A stretch of DNA of 64,000 nucleotides, from contig NZ_MASW01000007.1 in NCBI RefSeq assembly GCF_003202285.1, positions 372,001 through 436,000 of the forward strand, given 5' to 3'. Positions 16,590 to 25,515 of this stretch are shown here, in pieces. Numbering within the stretch: position 1 is the stretch's first letter; every line of letters begins with the position of its first letter. Below the pieces are notes generated by a model. It ran no database searches, was not told the origin of the DNA, and saw nothing but the letters and a program-made list of their open reading frames with translations. Source of the DNA: Prauserella muralis (GTDB taxonomy: Bacteria; Actinomycetota; Actinomycetes; Mycobacteriales; Pseudonocardiaceae). The position numbers and the translations under genes were made by a program.

Positions 16590-17705
16590 ATGGCTGCACT
16601 CGCGGACGACGCGGACGACGCGGACGTCGTGGTGCTGGGCGGCGGGCCCGCCGGCAGGGCGGTGGCCGCCGCGTGCGCCCGCGAGGGTCTGGGCACGGTG
16701 CTGGCCGACCCGGCGCCGGAGCGGGCGTGGCGCAGCACCTACGCGCTGTGGCGCGACGAGGTGCCCTCGCTGCCGGACACGGCGGTCGCGGCGACGGCGA
16801 GCCACGTGCTCGCGGCGGGCACCGTCGTCGGCAGGGAGTTCACCGTGCTGGACAACGCCGGGCTGCGTGACTGGCTGACGGAGCCGGGGGTCACCGCGGT
16901 CGCCGGAACCGCCACGGGAGTGGCGCACGGGCGGTACGGCTCGATCGTGCGGCTCGCCGACGGCCGCAGGCTGGCCGCCTCCGTCGTCGTGGACGCGCGG
17001 GGCACGCGGCCGGGCGGCACCGAGCAGACGGCGTTCGGGCTGGTGCTGCCCGAGCGCGCCGCCGCAGGCCTGGCGCCCGCGGGCACGCCCGTGTTCATGG
17101 ACTGGGCACGCAGCCCGGCCGACGAGCCGGGCTTTCTCTATGTGGTGCCGCTCGGCGGCGGCCGGGTGCTGGTGGAGGAGACGTCGCTGGCGCGCAGGCC
17201 CGGCCTGCCCTTCGGCGTGCTGCGCGGGCGGCTGGCCGCCCGCGGGTTCGACGTCGCCGCCCACCCCGCCGAGCAGGTGCGCATCCGGCTCGACCCGCCG
17301 GTGCCGCGGCCCGGCCGCACGGTGCCGTTCGGGGCGCGGGCCGGGCTAGTCCACCCCGCCACCGGGTTCAGCGTCGCCGCGTCGCTGGCGCTGGCTCCGC
17401 GGGTGGCGGCGGCGCTGGCCGACGGGCTGCGGGCGGGACCGGACGCGGCGGCGCGCGCCGCGTGGCGGGCGATCTGGTCGCCCCGCGCGCTGGCGGTGCA
17501 CGCACTGCGCAGGCATGCGCTGCGGGCGCTGCTGCGGCTGCCGCCCCGCGACGTGCCCGGGTTCTTCTCGCTGTTCTTCGCCCTGCCCTGCCACCGGCAG
17601 CGCGCTTTCACCTCGGGCAGGGACGACGTGGCCGGCACGGCCGCGGCGATGGCCGAGCTGTTCGCCGCCGTGCCGTGGCGGCTACGCCCCGCTCTCGTCC
17701 GGTGA
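16590..17705 (+). CDS. Lycopene cyclase-like FAD-dependent oxidoreductase
   Basis: 371 aa. N-terminal dinucleotide-binding motif VVVLGGGPAGRAVAAACA (about 13-30). Features of the CrtY/CrtL lycopene cyclase family: TYALWRDEVP (counterpart of the WGVWxDE motif), FLYVVPLGGGRVLVEETSLARRP, HPATGFSVAASLALAPRVA and a C-terminal FFSLFFALP. This family cyclises lycopene ends to beta rings. No phytoene synthase, desaturase or prenyltransferase gene is within the window, so the assignment rests on family motifs; it could be a lineage-specific offshoot with another substrate. The last 24 bases overlap the convergent response regulator gene. Confidence 0.75.
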   Translation: MAALADDADDADVVVLGGGPAGRAVAAACAREGLGTVLADPAPERAWRSTYALWRDEVPSLPDTAVAATASHVLAAGTVVGREFTVLDNAGLRDWLTEPGVTAVAGTATGVAHGRYGSIVRLADGRRLAASVVVDARGTRPGGTEQTAFGLVLPERAAAGLAPAGTPVFMDWARSPADEPGFLYVVPLGGGRVLVEETSLARRPGLPFGVLRGRLAARGFDVAAHPAEQVRIRLDPPVPRPGRTVPFGARAGLVHPATGFSVAASLALAPRVAAALADGLRAGPDAAARAAWRAIWSPRALAVHALRRHALRALLRLPPRDVPGFFSLFFALPCHRQRAFTSGRDDVAGTAAAMAELFAAVPWRLRPALVR

Positions 17706-18344
17706 GACGAAGCCCGACTCGTAGGCCCTGATCACCGCCTGGGTGCGGTCGCGAGCGCCGAGCTTGGCGAGCAGGTTCCCGACGTGGGTCTTGACGGTCT
17801 CGACGCCGAGGAACAGCTCCCCCGCGATCTCCACATTGGACATCCCGGTGGTCATGAGGCGGAGTACCTGCTCCTCGCGTTCGGTGAGGCCGGCCTCGCG
17901 CAGGCCGCCGGGACCGCGCCCGGTGCCGTGCCGGGCCGCGAGCCGCCGGATCGCGGCGGGAAACAGCAGCGAGTCCCCTGCCGTGACGGTGCGGACGGCG
18001 GCGACGATCTCCTCGGGCCGCGATCGCTTGAGCAGGAACCCGCTCGCCCCCGCTCGCAGGGCGTCGTAGACGTAGTCGTCGTTCTCGAACGTGGTGACCA
18101 CGACGACCTTCGGTGGAGCGTCCATGGTGGACATGAGATGCTCGGTGGCCCTGATGCCGTCCACCGTGGGCATCCGGACGTCCATGAGCACCACCTCGGG
18201 GCGCGTCCGCGACACCAGGCCGGGCACCTCGGTGCCGTCGGCGGCCTCGCCCACGACGGCGAGGTCCGGCTCGGACTCCAGGATCGTCCGCAGCCCGGTG
18301 CGCACCAGCTGCTCGTCGTCGACGAGCAGCACCCCGATCGTCAT
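17682..18344 (-). CDS. NarL/FixJ-type response regulator
   Basis: 220 aa. Receiver domain (1-120) with acidic pocket in LLVDDEQ, phosphoacceptor aspartate in VVLMDVRMP, and the T and K positions in VVTTF and GFLLKRS. LuxR-type helix-turn-helix (about 150-210) with LTEREEQVLRLMTTGMSN and VKTHVGNLLAKLGARDRTQAV. It is the partner of the upstream sensor kinase: the kinase stop and this ATG overlap as ATGA. The target genes are unknown; nothing next to it is obviously regulated. Confidence 0.93.
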   Translation of the reverse strand: MTIGVLLVDDEQLVRTGLRTILESEPDLAVVGEAADGTEVPGLVSRTRPEVVLMDVRMPTVDGIRATEHLMSTMDAPPKVVVVTTFENDDYVYDALRAGASGFLLKRSRPEEIVAAVRTVTAGDSLLFPAAIRRLAARHGTGRGPGGLREAGLTEREEQVLRLMTTGMSNVEIAGELFLGVETVKTHVGNLLAKLGARDRTQAVIRAYESGFVSPDESGA

Positions 18345-19588
18345 GCTCCCTCCCCTCGCCTGCCCGTGGGCAACCACACCGCGACCTCCCAGGCCTCGCC
18401 CTGCCGCCCCGTGCGCACCCGCCCGCCGAGCAGCTCGGCACGCTCGGTGATGCCCCGCAGCCCGCTGCCCCCACCGGAGCGGCGGCGGGCGCCGGAGGCG
18501 GCGCCGAGCGGGTTGCGGACACGCAGTGCCAGCTCCCCTCCGGACACGTGCACGGCGACGGTGACCGGGACCTTACCGGCGTGCCGCAGGGCGTTGGTCA
18601 GCGATTCCTGCACGATCCGGTAGGCCTCGCGGGACACCACGGGGCCGACGGCCGCGAGGTCGCCCCGCACGTCGCACTCGACGGTCATCCCCGCTTCCCT
18701 GGTGGCGGCAACCAGGGACGGCAGGCGGGTGAGCTCAGCCCGCGGCGCGCGTTCCGGCGTCTGCTCGCGGAGCAGGCCCAGCACGTGGTCGAGGTCGTCG
18801 AGCGCGGCACGGGCCGAGTCCTCGATCGCCAGCAGCGCCTGCTCGGCGGTGTCCGGGTCCCGGCGCAGCGTGCGGCGGGCGGCCCCGGCCTGCAGGGACA
18901 CCACGCTCAGCGCGTGCCCGACCGAGTCGTGCAGCTCACGGGCGAGGCGGTTGCGCTCGGCCAGCCGCTCGGTGCGCCGTTCGAGCGCCGCGATGCGGTC
19001 GGTGGGCGACAGCCCGAGCAGCGCCACCGCGAGCCGCGTCAGCAGTGCACCGGCGGCGGACACGGCGTGGAACAGCGCCAGCATGGCCAGCAACGACGCC
19101 GCGGGCAGCCAGGCACTCGCCCAGCCCTGCGGAAACGCGGTGCTGCCTTCGGCGCCCACACCGAACCTGCCGGTGAACGGCACGGCGAGCGAGAGCACGA
19201 ACACCACCGGGAGCACGAGGCTCACCGCGCTCAGCACGCCCCCGGTGAGCACGTGCGCGGCGAACAGCACCCCCGAGCGCACCCGGGCGGCCCCGTCGGC
19301 GGCGGCGCCGGCCGCGTCGGGCACCGGGTCGCCCAGCAGCTCCCGTACGGCGGCGGTCTCCAGCGCACGCACGGCCGGCAGCACGGAGGTGGCCGCCAGC
19401 ACGGCGAGGGCGGCGGCACCGCCGATCACGACCGCCGCACCGACCCCGGCCGCCATCGGCACCACCGAGGGCACCACGATCGCGCCGAACAGCAGGTACG
19501 GCACGAAAAGTGCGCCGCCGAGGATCAGATACGTCCAGCGGCGATACGTGCTCCGGTCCACCACCGGGCCCAGGATCCGCCGAATCAC
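18341..19588 (-). CDS. NarL-family sensor histidine kinase
   Basis: 415 aa. Membrane domain with about five hydrophobic segments (about 15-210), then a HisKA_3 dimerisation domain with the phospho-acceptor histidine in RNRLARELHDSVGHALSVVS (about 220-239) and an HATPase with SLTNALRHAG and GSGLRGITERAELLGG. I chose the GTG at 19588 (VIRRILGPV) because AAGGA lies upstream; an upstream start at 19609 lacks a good site. No recognisable extracellular sensor domain, so it probably senses a membrane-level signal (inference). Overlaps the response regulator start. Confidence 0.9.
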   Translation of the reverse strand: MIRRILGPVVDRSTYRRWTYLILGGALFVPYLLFGAIVVPSVVPMAAGVGAAVVIGGAAALAVLAATSVLPAVRALETAAVRELLGDPVPDAAGAAADGAARVRSGVLFAAHVLTGGVLSAVSLVLPVVFVLSLAVPFTGRFGVGAEGSTAFPQGWASAWLPAASLLAMLALFHAVSAAGALLTRLAVALLGLSPTDRIAALERRTERLAERNRLARELHDSVGHALSVVSLQAGAARRTLRRDPDTAEQALLAIEDSARAALDDLDHVLGLLREQTPERAPRAELTRLPSLVAATREAGMTVECDVRGDLAAVGPVVSREAYRIVQESLTNALRHAGKVPVTVAVHVSGGELALRVRNPLGAASGARRRSGGGSGLRGITERAELLGGRVRTGRQGEAWEVAVWLPTGRRGEGA

Positions 19589-19733
19589 CCTGTGATCCTT
19601 GCAGATCACTGCGGACGAGCACCTCCCTCCGAGGTGGGAACCGGCGGGCAGCGCACCCAGGCGCCGCCGTATAGGTTGTTATACGAAACATGGAGCGCAC
19701 CGTCCACATCGGACAGCGGCGCGACACCCGCAA

Positions 19734-19780
19734 CTTGCGCAAGCTGACTGATGAGTCAGTAGACTTGCGCATATCGCAAG
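19734..19780 (+). promoter_or_regulatory. Composite operator cluster in front of the carnitine operon
   Basis: Three symmetric sites in 47 bases: CTTGCGCAAG (19734-19743, perfect palindrome), CTGACT-GATG-AGTCAG (19744-19759), and CTTGCG-CATAT-CGCAAG (19764-19780). The first and third share the half-site CTTGCG; the middle one is unrelated. The third overlaps the -35 box. The first gene encodes a regulator with two DNA-binding domains, which could read two kinds of site. Confidence 0.65.
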
Positions 19781-19793
19781 GCGTGGCTAGGGT
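19765..19793 (+). promoter_or_regulatory. Promoter of the carnitine operon
   Basis: TTGCGC (-35, 19765-19770), a 17-base spacer, and TAGGGT (-10, 19788-19793). The -10 ends 8 bases before the GTG at 19802, so the mRNA is probably leaderless. Confidence 0.6.
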
Positions 19794-19801
19794 CGTGCGG
19801 C

Positions 19802-20665
19802 GTGGCCGAGACGGACGAACTGCGCAAGCGGGTGCGAAGCCTGATTCCGGTCAGGGCGGGCGCCCAACGCGAGTTCGCCACCGCGATCGGGCTGGACGAG
19901 ACCAAACTGTCCAAATCGCTCAAGGGAACCCGGCGCTTCTCGCCGCACGAGCTGGTACGGATCGCCGAGTACTCCGGGGTGACGGTCAACTGGCTGCTCA
20001 ACGGCAGTGACGACGCGGTCACCGTCACCGCGGTCCCCGCACCGACGGCACGCTCGGCGAGCGCGCCGGTCGACGGGCCGCAGCCGGAGCCGCGCAGGCG
20101 GATCCTGGAAACGGCGTGGGAGCTCATCGCCACCCGCGGCTACCACCGCGTGCGGATCGCCGACATCGCCAAGGAGTGCGGGACGAGCACGGCGAGCATC
20201 CACTACTACTTCCCCACCAAGGACGACGTGCTCAACGAGGCGCTGCGCCGCAACGTCAAGCTGGCCTTCGACCGGCAGGTGGCGGAGCTGCACACCATCG
20301 ACAACGCCCACGAGCGGCTGCTGCGGCTGGTGGAGCTGCAGCTGCCCACGGAAGGGCTGCTGCGCGACGAGTGGTCGGTCTGGCTGCAGGTGTGGAACGA
20401 AAGCGCGCTCAACCCGGAGCTGCGGTCGCTGTACTGGGACTCCTACGACCGCTGGTTCCGCACGATCGCGATGACCATCCGCAGCGGACAGGAGCAGGGA
20501 GTGTTCCGCACCCGCGATCCGGACGAGATCACCACGCAGCTCAGTGCGCTGATCGACGGGCTCGGCATCCAGGTGCTCACCGGCAAGCCCGGCAGCTCGG
20601 TGGAGGCGATGCGTGAGCACCTGAAGGACTTCATCGACCGCAACATCGTCCAGGAGGGACAGTGA
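19802..20665 (+). CDS. XRE-TetR fusion transcriptional regulator
   Basis: 287 aa with two DNA-binding domains: an XRE/HTH_3-like domain (about 20-68, [20 protein letters not shown] then [17 protein letters not shown]), a linker, and a TetR N-terminal helix-turn-helix (about 97-145, [20 protein letters not shown]) followed by a TetR ligand-binding domain. The GTG start follows a probable leaderless promoter. It overlaps the next gene by four bases (GTGA), so regulator and catabolic genes share one mRNA and probable autoregulation through the palindromes at 19734-19780. By context the ligand should be carnitine, glycine betaine or a related intermediate (inference). Confidence 0.85.
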   Translation: MAETDELRKRVRSLIPVRAGAQREFATAIGLDETKLSKSLKGTRRFSPHELVRIAEYSGVTVNWLLNGSDDAVTVTAVPAPTARSASAPVDGPQPEPRRRILETAWELIATRGYHRVRIADIAKECGTSTASIHYYFPTKDDVLNEALRRNVKLAFDRQVAELHTIDNAHERLLRLVELQLPTEGLLRDEWSVWLQVWNESALNPELRSLYWDSYDRWFRTIAMTIRSGQEQGVFRTRDPDEITTQLSALIDGLGIQVLTGKPGSSVEAMREHLKDFIDRNIVQEGQ

Positions 20666-21579
20666 ACCCCAGGCCAGTCAGGGCAGGCAACGACAAGGTC
20701 ATCGTGACGTGCGCGCTCACCGGCGCGGGCGACACGGTCGGCAAGAGCGAGCACGTGCCGGTCACGCCCGAGCAGATCGCGGCCTCCGCCATCGAAGCCG
20801 CGAACGCCGGGGCCGCCGTCGTGCACATCCACGTGCGCGACCTCGACACCGGCCAGGGCTCCCGCGACGTCGCGCTCTACCGCGACGTCGTGCGGCGCGT
20901 GCGCGAGTCCGGCGTGGACGTCGTGGTCAACCTGACCGCGGGCATGGGCGGCGACCTCGTCCTCGACGACGAGGACCCGCTCAAGCCGGTCGACGGCACC
21001 GACCTTGTCAACGCCCACGACCGGCTGCCGCACGTCGAGGAGCTGCTGCCCGACATCTGCACCCTCGACTGCGGATCGCTCAACTTCGGCGAGGGCCACC
21101 AGCTCTACGTGTCCACACCGGACATGCTGCGAGCCGGCGCCAAGCGCATTCAGGAGCTCGGCGTGAAGCCCGAGCTGGAGATCTTCGACACCGGGCAGCT
21201 GTGGCTGGCCACCACCCTCATCGAGGAGGGCCTGATCGACGCGCCGCCCCTGTTTCAGCTGTGCATGGGCATCCCGTACGGCGCACCCGCCAACCCCGAG
21301 CTGCTGCAGACGATGGTGAACATGCTGCCGGACGGCGCGCAGTGGGCGTCGTTCGCGATCGGGCGCAACCAGCTGCCCTGGGTGGCGCACGCCGCGCTGC
21401 TCGGCGGGCACGTGCGCGTCGGCCTGGAGGACAACCTGTACCTCGCCAAGGGAGTCAAGGCCACCAACGGCCAGCTCGTGGAGCGGGCCGTGCGGATCGT
21501 CGAGGACCTCGGCGGCGCCATCGCCTCCCCCGCCGACGCCCGTGAGCTGCTCGGGCTGCGGGAGGCCGCCCGTGCCTGA
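20662..21579 (+). CDS. Beta-keto acid cleavage enzyme (BKACE), probable dehydrocarnitine cleavage
   Basis: 305-aa DUF849/BKACE protein. This zinc-dependent family condenses a beta-keto acid with acetyl-CoA and releases acetoacetate plus a new CoA ester. The zinc-binding HIHVRD motif (about 54-59), [20 protein letters not shown] and [14 protein letters not shown] are present. Next to an L-carnitine dehydrogenase-like gene and a thioesterase, the expected reaction is 3-dehydrocarnitine plus acetyl-CoA to betainyl-CoA plus acetoacetate. Start GTG overlaps the regulator stop by four bases. The specificity is inferred from context; other members act on 3-keto-5-aminohexanoate. Confidence 0.88.
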   Translation: MNPRPVRAGNDKVIVTCALTGAGDTVGKSEHVPVTPEQIAASAIEAANAGAAVVHIHVRDLDTGQGSRDVALYRDVVRRVRESGVDVVVNLTAGMGGDLVLDDEDPLKPVDGTDLVNAHDRLPHVEELLPDICTLDCGSLNFGEGHQLYVSTPDMLRAGAKRIQELGVKPELEIFDTGQLWLATTLIEEGLIDAPPLFQLCMGIPYGAPANPELLQTMVNMLPDGAQWASFAIGRNQLPWVAHAALLGGHVRVGLEDNLYLAKGVKATNGQLVERAVRIVEDLGGAIASPADARELLGLREAARA

Positions 21580-22525
21580 CCCCACGGAGGTCCGCACCGT
21601 CGCCTGTGTCGGCGCCGGGGTGATCGGCGGAGGCTGGGCCGCGCACTTCCTCGCGCGTGGCTACCAGGTGCGCGCCTGGGACCCCGGCGACGGCGCCGAG
21701 GGCAGGCTCGCCCGCATCGTGGAGGGCGCATGGCCCGCGCTCACCGAACTGGGGCTCGCCGACGGCGCGTCCCCGGACAACCTGACGGTGCTGCCGAGCC
21801 TCGCCGAGGCGGTGGACGGCGCGGGTTTCGTCCAGGAGAGCGCCCCGGAGGACCTGGCGGTGAAGCGCTCGTTGCTCGCCGACATCGACGCGGTGACCCC
21901 GCCCGGCGTCGTCATCGCCTCGTCCACCTCCGGTTACGGCATGACCGAGATGCAGACCGAGGCCGCCACCCCGGGACGGCTCGTGGTCGGCCACCCGTTC
22001 AACCCGCCCTACCTCATCCCGCTGGTCGAAGTGGTCGGCGGCGAGCGCACCGAGCGTTGGGCCGTGGACTGGGCGAGCGCGTTCTACCGCCACCTCGGCA
22101 AGTCGGTGATCACGATGGACCGGGAGCTGCCCGGGTTCATCGCCAACCGGCTGCAGGAGGCGCTGTGGCGCGAGGCGCTGCACATGGTGGCCAACGGGGA
22201 GGCGACGGTCGAGCAGATCGACACCGCCATCACCGACGGACCCGGCCTGCGCTGGCCCGTCCACGGGCCGTGCCTCACGTTCCACCTGGCCGGCGGCGAG
22301 GGCGGCATGGCGCACATGCTGGACCACTTCGGACCGTCGCTGAAGGCGCCGTGGACCCGGCTGGACGCGCCCGAGCTCACCGAGCGGCTGCGCGACGACA
22401 TGGTGTCCGGCTGCGAGTCCGCCTCGGACGGTCGCCCCATCGCCGAGCTGGTGGCCGAACGCGACCGCGCCATCATCGCCGTGCAGCGTGCCGTCGCCGC
22501 GAGCCGGAGCGCGCACGATGAGTGA
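21572..22525 (+). CDS. 3-hydroxyacyl-CoA dehydrogenase family, probable L-carnitine dehydrogenase
   Basis: 317 aa. NAD-binding Rossmann motif [19 protein letters not shown] (about 11-29), then [32 protein letters not shown] (the conserved GHPFNPP loop with the active-site His) and [23 protein letters not shown]-carnitine dehydrogenase oxidises carnitine to 3-dehydrocarnitine with NAD and belongs to this family; the C-terminal domain is short, as in carnitine dehydrogenases. GTG at 21572 is preceded by GGAGG and overlaps the BKACE stop by 8 bases. In rhizobial homologues the thioesterase is fused to this enzyme; here it is the next, separate gene. Confidence 0.87.
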   Translation: MPDPTEVRTVACVGAGVIGGGWAAHFLARGYQVRAWDPGDGAEGRLARIVEGAWPALTELGLADGASPDNLTVLPSLAEAVDGAGFVQESAPEDLAVKRSLLADIDAVTPPGVVIASSTSGYGMTEMQTEAATPGRLVVGHPFNPPYLIPLVEVVGGERTERWAVDWASAFYRHLGKSVITMDRELPGFIANRLQEALWREALHMVANGEATVEQIDTAITDGPGLRWPVHGPCLTFHLAGGEGGMAHMLDHFGPSLKAPWTRLDAPELTERLRDDMVSGCESASDGRPIAELVAERDRAIIAVQRAVAASRSAHDE

Positions 22526-22955
22526 ACCGCTCGAGTACCACGACACCGTCCGCGACGAGTGGATCGACTACAACGGACACCTCAGCGAGCCCTTCTACGT
22601 CATGGTGTTCGGCTTCGCCACCACGCACCTGATGGAGGTCACCGGCCTCGGCGAGCGCTACCGCGCCGAGACCGGATGCTCGCTCTACACCGTGGAAGCC
22701 CACGTCCGCTACCTGCGGGAGGTGGGCCCCCGCGCGGACCTGCACGTCAGCACGTCCGTGCTGTCGGTGGGCGCCAGGAAGGTGCGGCTGTGCCACGAGA
22801 TGCGGGTGGGCGGCGACCTGGTGGCCACCGAGGAGCTGCTGTGCGTCCACGTCGGCGACGCGCGGGCGGCGCCGTTTCCCGAGTCCGTGGCGCGCGCACT
22901 GCGAAGACACCTCGCCCCCGCCCCCGACTACGCGGGACGGGCCATCAGCTCCTGA
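22518..22955 (+). CDS. Hotdog-fold thioesterase, probable betainyl-CoA thioesterase
   Basis: 145-aa 4-hydroxybenzoyl-CoA thioesterase-like protein. The hotdog signature VRDEWIDYNGHLSEPFYV has the Asp-Tyr-Asn-Gly-His segment that carries the catalytic aspartate. HVRYLREVGPRADL and KVRLCHEM follow the usual strand pattern. In context it should hydrolyse betainyl-CoA to glycine betaine and CoA, completing carnitine breakdown. ATG at 22518 overlaps the dehydrogenase stop by 8 bases. The order dehydrogenase-thioesterase mirrors the domain order of the fused rhizobial enzyme, supporting the role. Confidence 0.83.
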   Translation: MSEPLEYHDTVRDEWIDYNGHLSEPFYVMVFGFATTHLMEVTGLGERYRAETGCSLYTVEAHVRYLREVGPRADLHVSTSVLSVGARKVRLCHEMRVGGDLVATEELLCVHVGDARAAPFPESVARALRRHLAPAPDYAGRAISS

Positions 22956-22987
22956 TCCCACGTCCCCTACCGGAAGCCCTCGACTCC

Positions 22988-24553
22988 ATGTCGCCTCATT
23001 CCCGTATCAGCAGAAGGAACTTCCTGCTCGGCAGCGCCGCGCTCGCCGGGACCGGCCCCCTGCTCTCCGCGTGCGGCGGCAGAACCCGCGCAGCCGCGGC
23101 GCCGACCGGGCCGCCGAGGCGTGGCGGCACCCTGCGTGTCGGCGTCACCGGCGGCGGAGCCTCCGACACGCTCGACCCGCACATCCCGGCGACCAACCCG
23201 GACATCGCGCGGGTGCGCAACCTCTACGAACCGCTGCTCTACCGCGACCACGACTACCGGATCGAGATGCTGGTCGCCGAGTCGCTCACCTCGTCGGCCG
23301 ACGGCAGGGTGTGGACCGCGACGCTGCGCGACGGGGTGCGCTTCCACGACGGCAGGCCGGTGACCCCGGCCGACGTCATCGCCACATTCCGCCGGATCAT
23401 GGATCCCGACGACCCGAAGAGCGGCGCGGCGAGCCTGACGATGCTGGACGAGGTGGTGGCCGACGGCGACCGGAGGGTGCAGTTCCGCCTCAGCGAACCC
23501 TCCAGCGTCTTCGACGACTACCTCGGCCAGTACTCGCTGGGCATCGTGCCCGCCGACTTCTCCCTCGACCGCCCCATCGGCACCGGCCCGTTCCGCGCGA
23601 GCACGTTCACCGCGGGCCTGCAGAGCACGTTCGTCCGCAACGAGCACTACTGGCGGCCCGGCCAGCCCTACCTCGACGAGCTCGTGCTCATCAACTTCAC
23701 CGAGGACGACGCGCGCATCAACGCGCTGCTGTCGTCCCAGGTGGACGCCATCGACCAGGTACCGGTGGCGCTGGTGGAGGTGCTGCGCAGTGACGAGCGG
23801 CTGCGCATCCTCAGCTCCGAGACCGGCACGTGGCTGCCGTTCACGATGCGGGTGGACCGGCCGCCGTTCGACGACGTCCGCGTGCGGCAGGCGCTGCGGC
23901 TCGTCGTCGACCGCGAGCAGATGATCAACCAGGTGCTCAGCGGCCAGGGCCGCGTCGGCAACGACCTCTACGCGCCGTTCGATCCCGCCTACGCCGGCGA
24001 CCTGCCCCAGCGCAGGCAGGACATCGCGCGGGCGCGCAGGCTGCTCGCCGAAGCGGGACACTCCTCCCTGGACATCGAGCTGGTCACCGCGCCGATCCAG
24101 GCCGGAGCCGTCGAGGCCGCGCAGGTGTTCCAGCAGCAGGCCAAGGCGGCCGGGGTCACCGTGCGCGTGCGGCGCGTGGACACCACGACGTTCTTCGGCG
24201 AGAACTACCTGAGCTGGGACTTCGCGCAGTCGTTCTGGTACACGCGCAACTACCTGCCGCAGGTGGCGTCCGGCTCGCTGCCCGACGCGCCGTACAACGA
24301 GACCCACTGGAACGACCCGGAGTTCATCGATCTCGTCACCCGGGCCCGGCGCACGGTCGACGAGGCCGAACGTCACAGCCTGCTGACACGGGCACAGCGG
24401 ATCGAGTACGAGCGCGGCGGCAACATCATCTGGGGCTTCGTCAACCAGGTCGACGCCTTCCAGGTGTACGTGGCGGGGCTGGTGCCCGACCGCACCGGCC
24501 TGCCGCTGTCCGGCTACTCGTTCCGCGAGGCGTGGCTCGGGACAGGGAGGTGA
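22988..24553 (+). CDS. ABC transporter substrate-binding lipoprotein, family 5 (peptide/opine type)
   Basis: 521-aa extracytoplasmic solute-binding protein of the DppA/OppA family. The N-terminus has a twin-arginine motif (SRRNFLLG) and a lipobox (LLSAC, cysteine about 24), so it is a Tat-exported lipoprotein. Family motifs include LYEPLLYRDHDYRIEMLVAE, DGVRFHDGRPVTPADVIATF and RQALRLVVDREQMINQVLSGQG. Family 5 proteins bind peptides, opines, nickel or sugar-like solutes. Because the operon otherwise encodes carnitine breakdown, the ligand is predicted to be carnitine or an acylcarnitine, which is unusual for this family (inference). 32 bases separate it from the thioesterase. Confidence 0.9.
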   Translation: MSPHSRISRRNFLLGSAALAGTGPLLSACGGRTRAAAAPTGPPRRGGTLRVGVTGGGASDTLDPHIPATNPDIARVRNLYEPLLYRDHDYRIEMLVAESLTSSADGRVWTATLRDGVRFHDGRPVTPADVIATFRRIMDPDDPKSGAASLTMLDEVVADGDRRVQFRLSEPSSVFDDYLGQYSLGIVPADFSLDRPIGTGPFRASTFTAGLQSTFVRNEHYWRPGQPYLDELVLINFTEDDARINALLSSQVDAIDQVPVALVEVLRSDERLRILSSETGTWLPFTMRVDRPPFDDVRVRQALRLVVDREQMINQVLSGQGRVGNDLYAPFDPAYAGDLPQRRQDIARARRLLAEAGHSSLDIELVTAPIQAGAVEAAQVFQQQAKAAGVTVRVRRVDTTTFFGENYLSWDFAQSFWYTRNYLPQVASGSLPDAPYNETHWNDPEFIDLVTRARRTVDEAERHSLLTRAQRIEYERGGNIIWGFVNQVDAFQVYVAGLVPDRTGLPLSGYSFREAWLGTGR

Positions 24554-24558
24554 GCGGG

Positions 24559-25515
24559 ATGGTCCGGTTGATCGCACGCAGGCTCGTCATCAGCGTCGCC
24601 GTGCTGTGGCTGGTGACGCTGCTGGTGTTCGTCGCGACCCTGCTGCTGCCCGGCGACCCGGCGCGCGCCATCCTCGGCCAGCAGGCCACGCCCGAGCGCA
24701 TCGCCGCGCTGCACGCGCAGCTCGGCCTCGACGCACCGGTGTGGGAGCGGTACCTGAACTGGCTGGGCGGGGTGGTCACGGGCGACCTCGGCACCTCCAC
24801 GGCGAGCCAGGGACCGGTCGCCGAGCTGCTCGGCGGCCGGATCGCCGCCTCGCTGGTGCTGCTGGTGCTCGCCGCCGTGATCAGCACCGCCGCCGGGCTG
24901 GCGCTGGGCACCTGGACGGCGCTGCGCCGGGGACGCAGGGCCGACCATGCCGTGTCCGGTGCGAGCCTCGTGGTGGCGGCGCTGCCGGAGTTCGTCATCG
25001 GTGTCGCGCTGGTGGTGTTGCTGTCCACGACCGTGTTCCCGCTGCTGCCGTCGGTGACGCTGGCTCCGCCCGGCGAGCCGGTGTGGTCGCGGCCGAGCCA
25101 GCTGGTGCTGCCCGTGCTCACGCTCGTGCTCGTCGTCGCGCCCTACATCACGAGGATGATGCGGGCGACGATGAGCGAGGTGCTCGACAGCGGCTACGTC
25201 GAGATGGCGCGGCTCAAGGGCATCCCGGAGCGGCTGGTGATCACGCGGCACGCCCTGCCGCACGCGATCGGCCCGGTGGCGCAGGTGATCGCCATCCAGC
25301 TTGCCTGGCTGGCGGGCGGCGTCGTGGTGGTCGAGTTCCTGTTCCGCTACCCCGGGGTCGGGCAGGCGCTCATCGACGCGGTGAACAACCGCGACGTCGA
25401 GGTCGTGCAGGCGATCACGCTGCTGATCGCCGCCGTCTACATCGTCGTCAACCTGCTCGCCGACATCGTCGGCATCCTCACCAACCCCAAGCTGCGCAGC
25501 GAGGTGTCGCGATGA
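24559..25515 (+). CDS. ABC transporter permease, DppB type
   Basis: 318-aa inner-membrane permease with six predicted segments. N-terminal signature of DppB/OppB (IARRLVISVAVLWLVTLLVF, LPGDPARAILG, LGLDAPVWERYLNWL) and the EAA loop MSEVLDSGYVEMARLKGIPE contacting the ATPase. I chose the ATG at 24559, eight bases after GGAGG; a GTG at 24550 overlaps the preceding stop. Forms the channel with the next gene. Confidence 0.92.
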   Translation: MVRLIARRLVISVAVLWLVTLLVFVATLLLPGDPARAILGQQATPERIAALHAQLGLDAPVWERYLNWLGGVVTGDLGTSTASQGPVAELLGGRIAASLVLLVLAAVISTAAGLALGTWTALRRGRRADHAVSGASLVVAALPEFVIGVALVVLLSTTVFPLLPSVTLAPPGEPVWSRPSQLVLPVLTLVLVVAPYITRMMRATMSEVLDSGYVEMARLKGIPERLVITRHALPHAIGPVAQVIAIQLAWLAGGVVVVEFLFRYPGVGQALIDAVNNRDVEVVQAITLLIAAVYIVVNLLADIVGILTNPKLRSEVSR

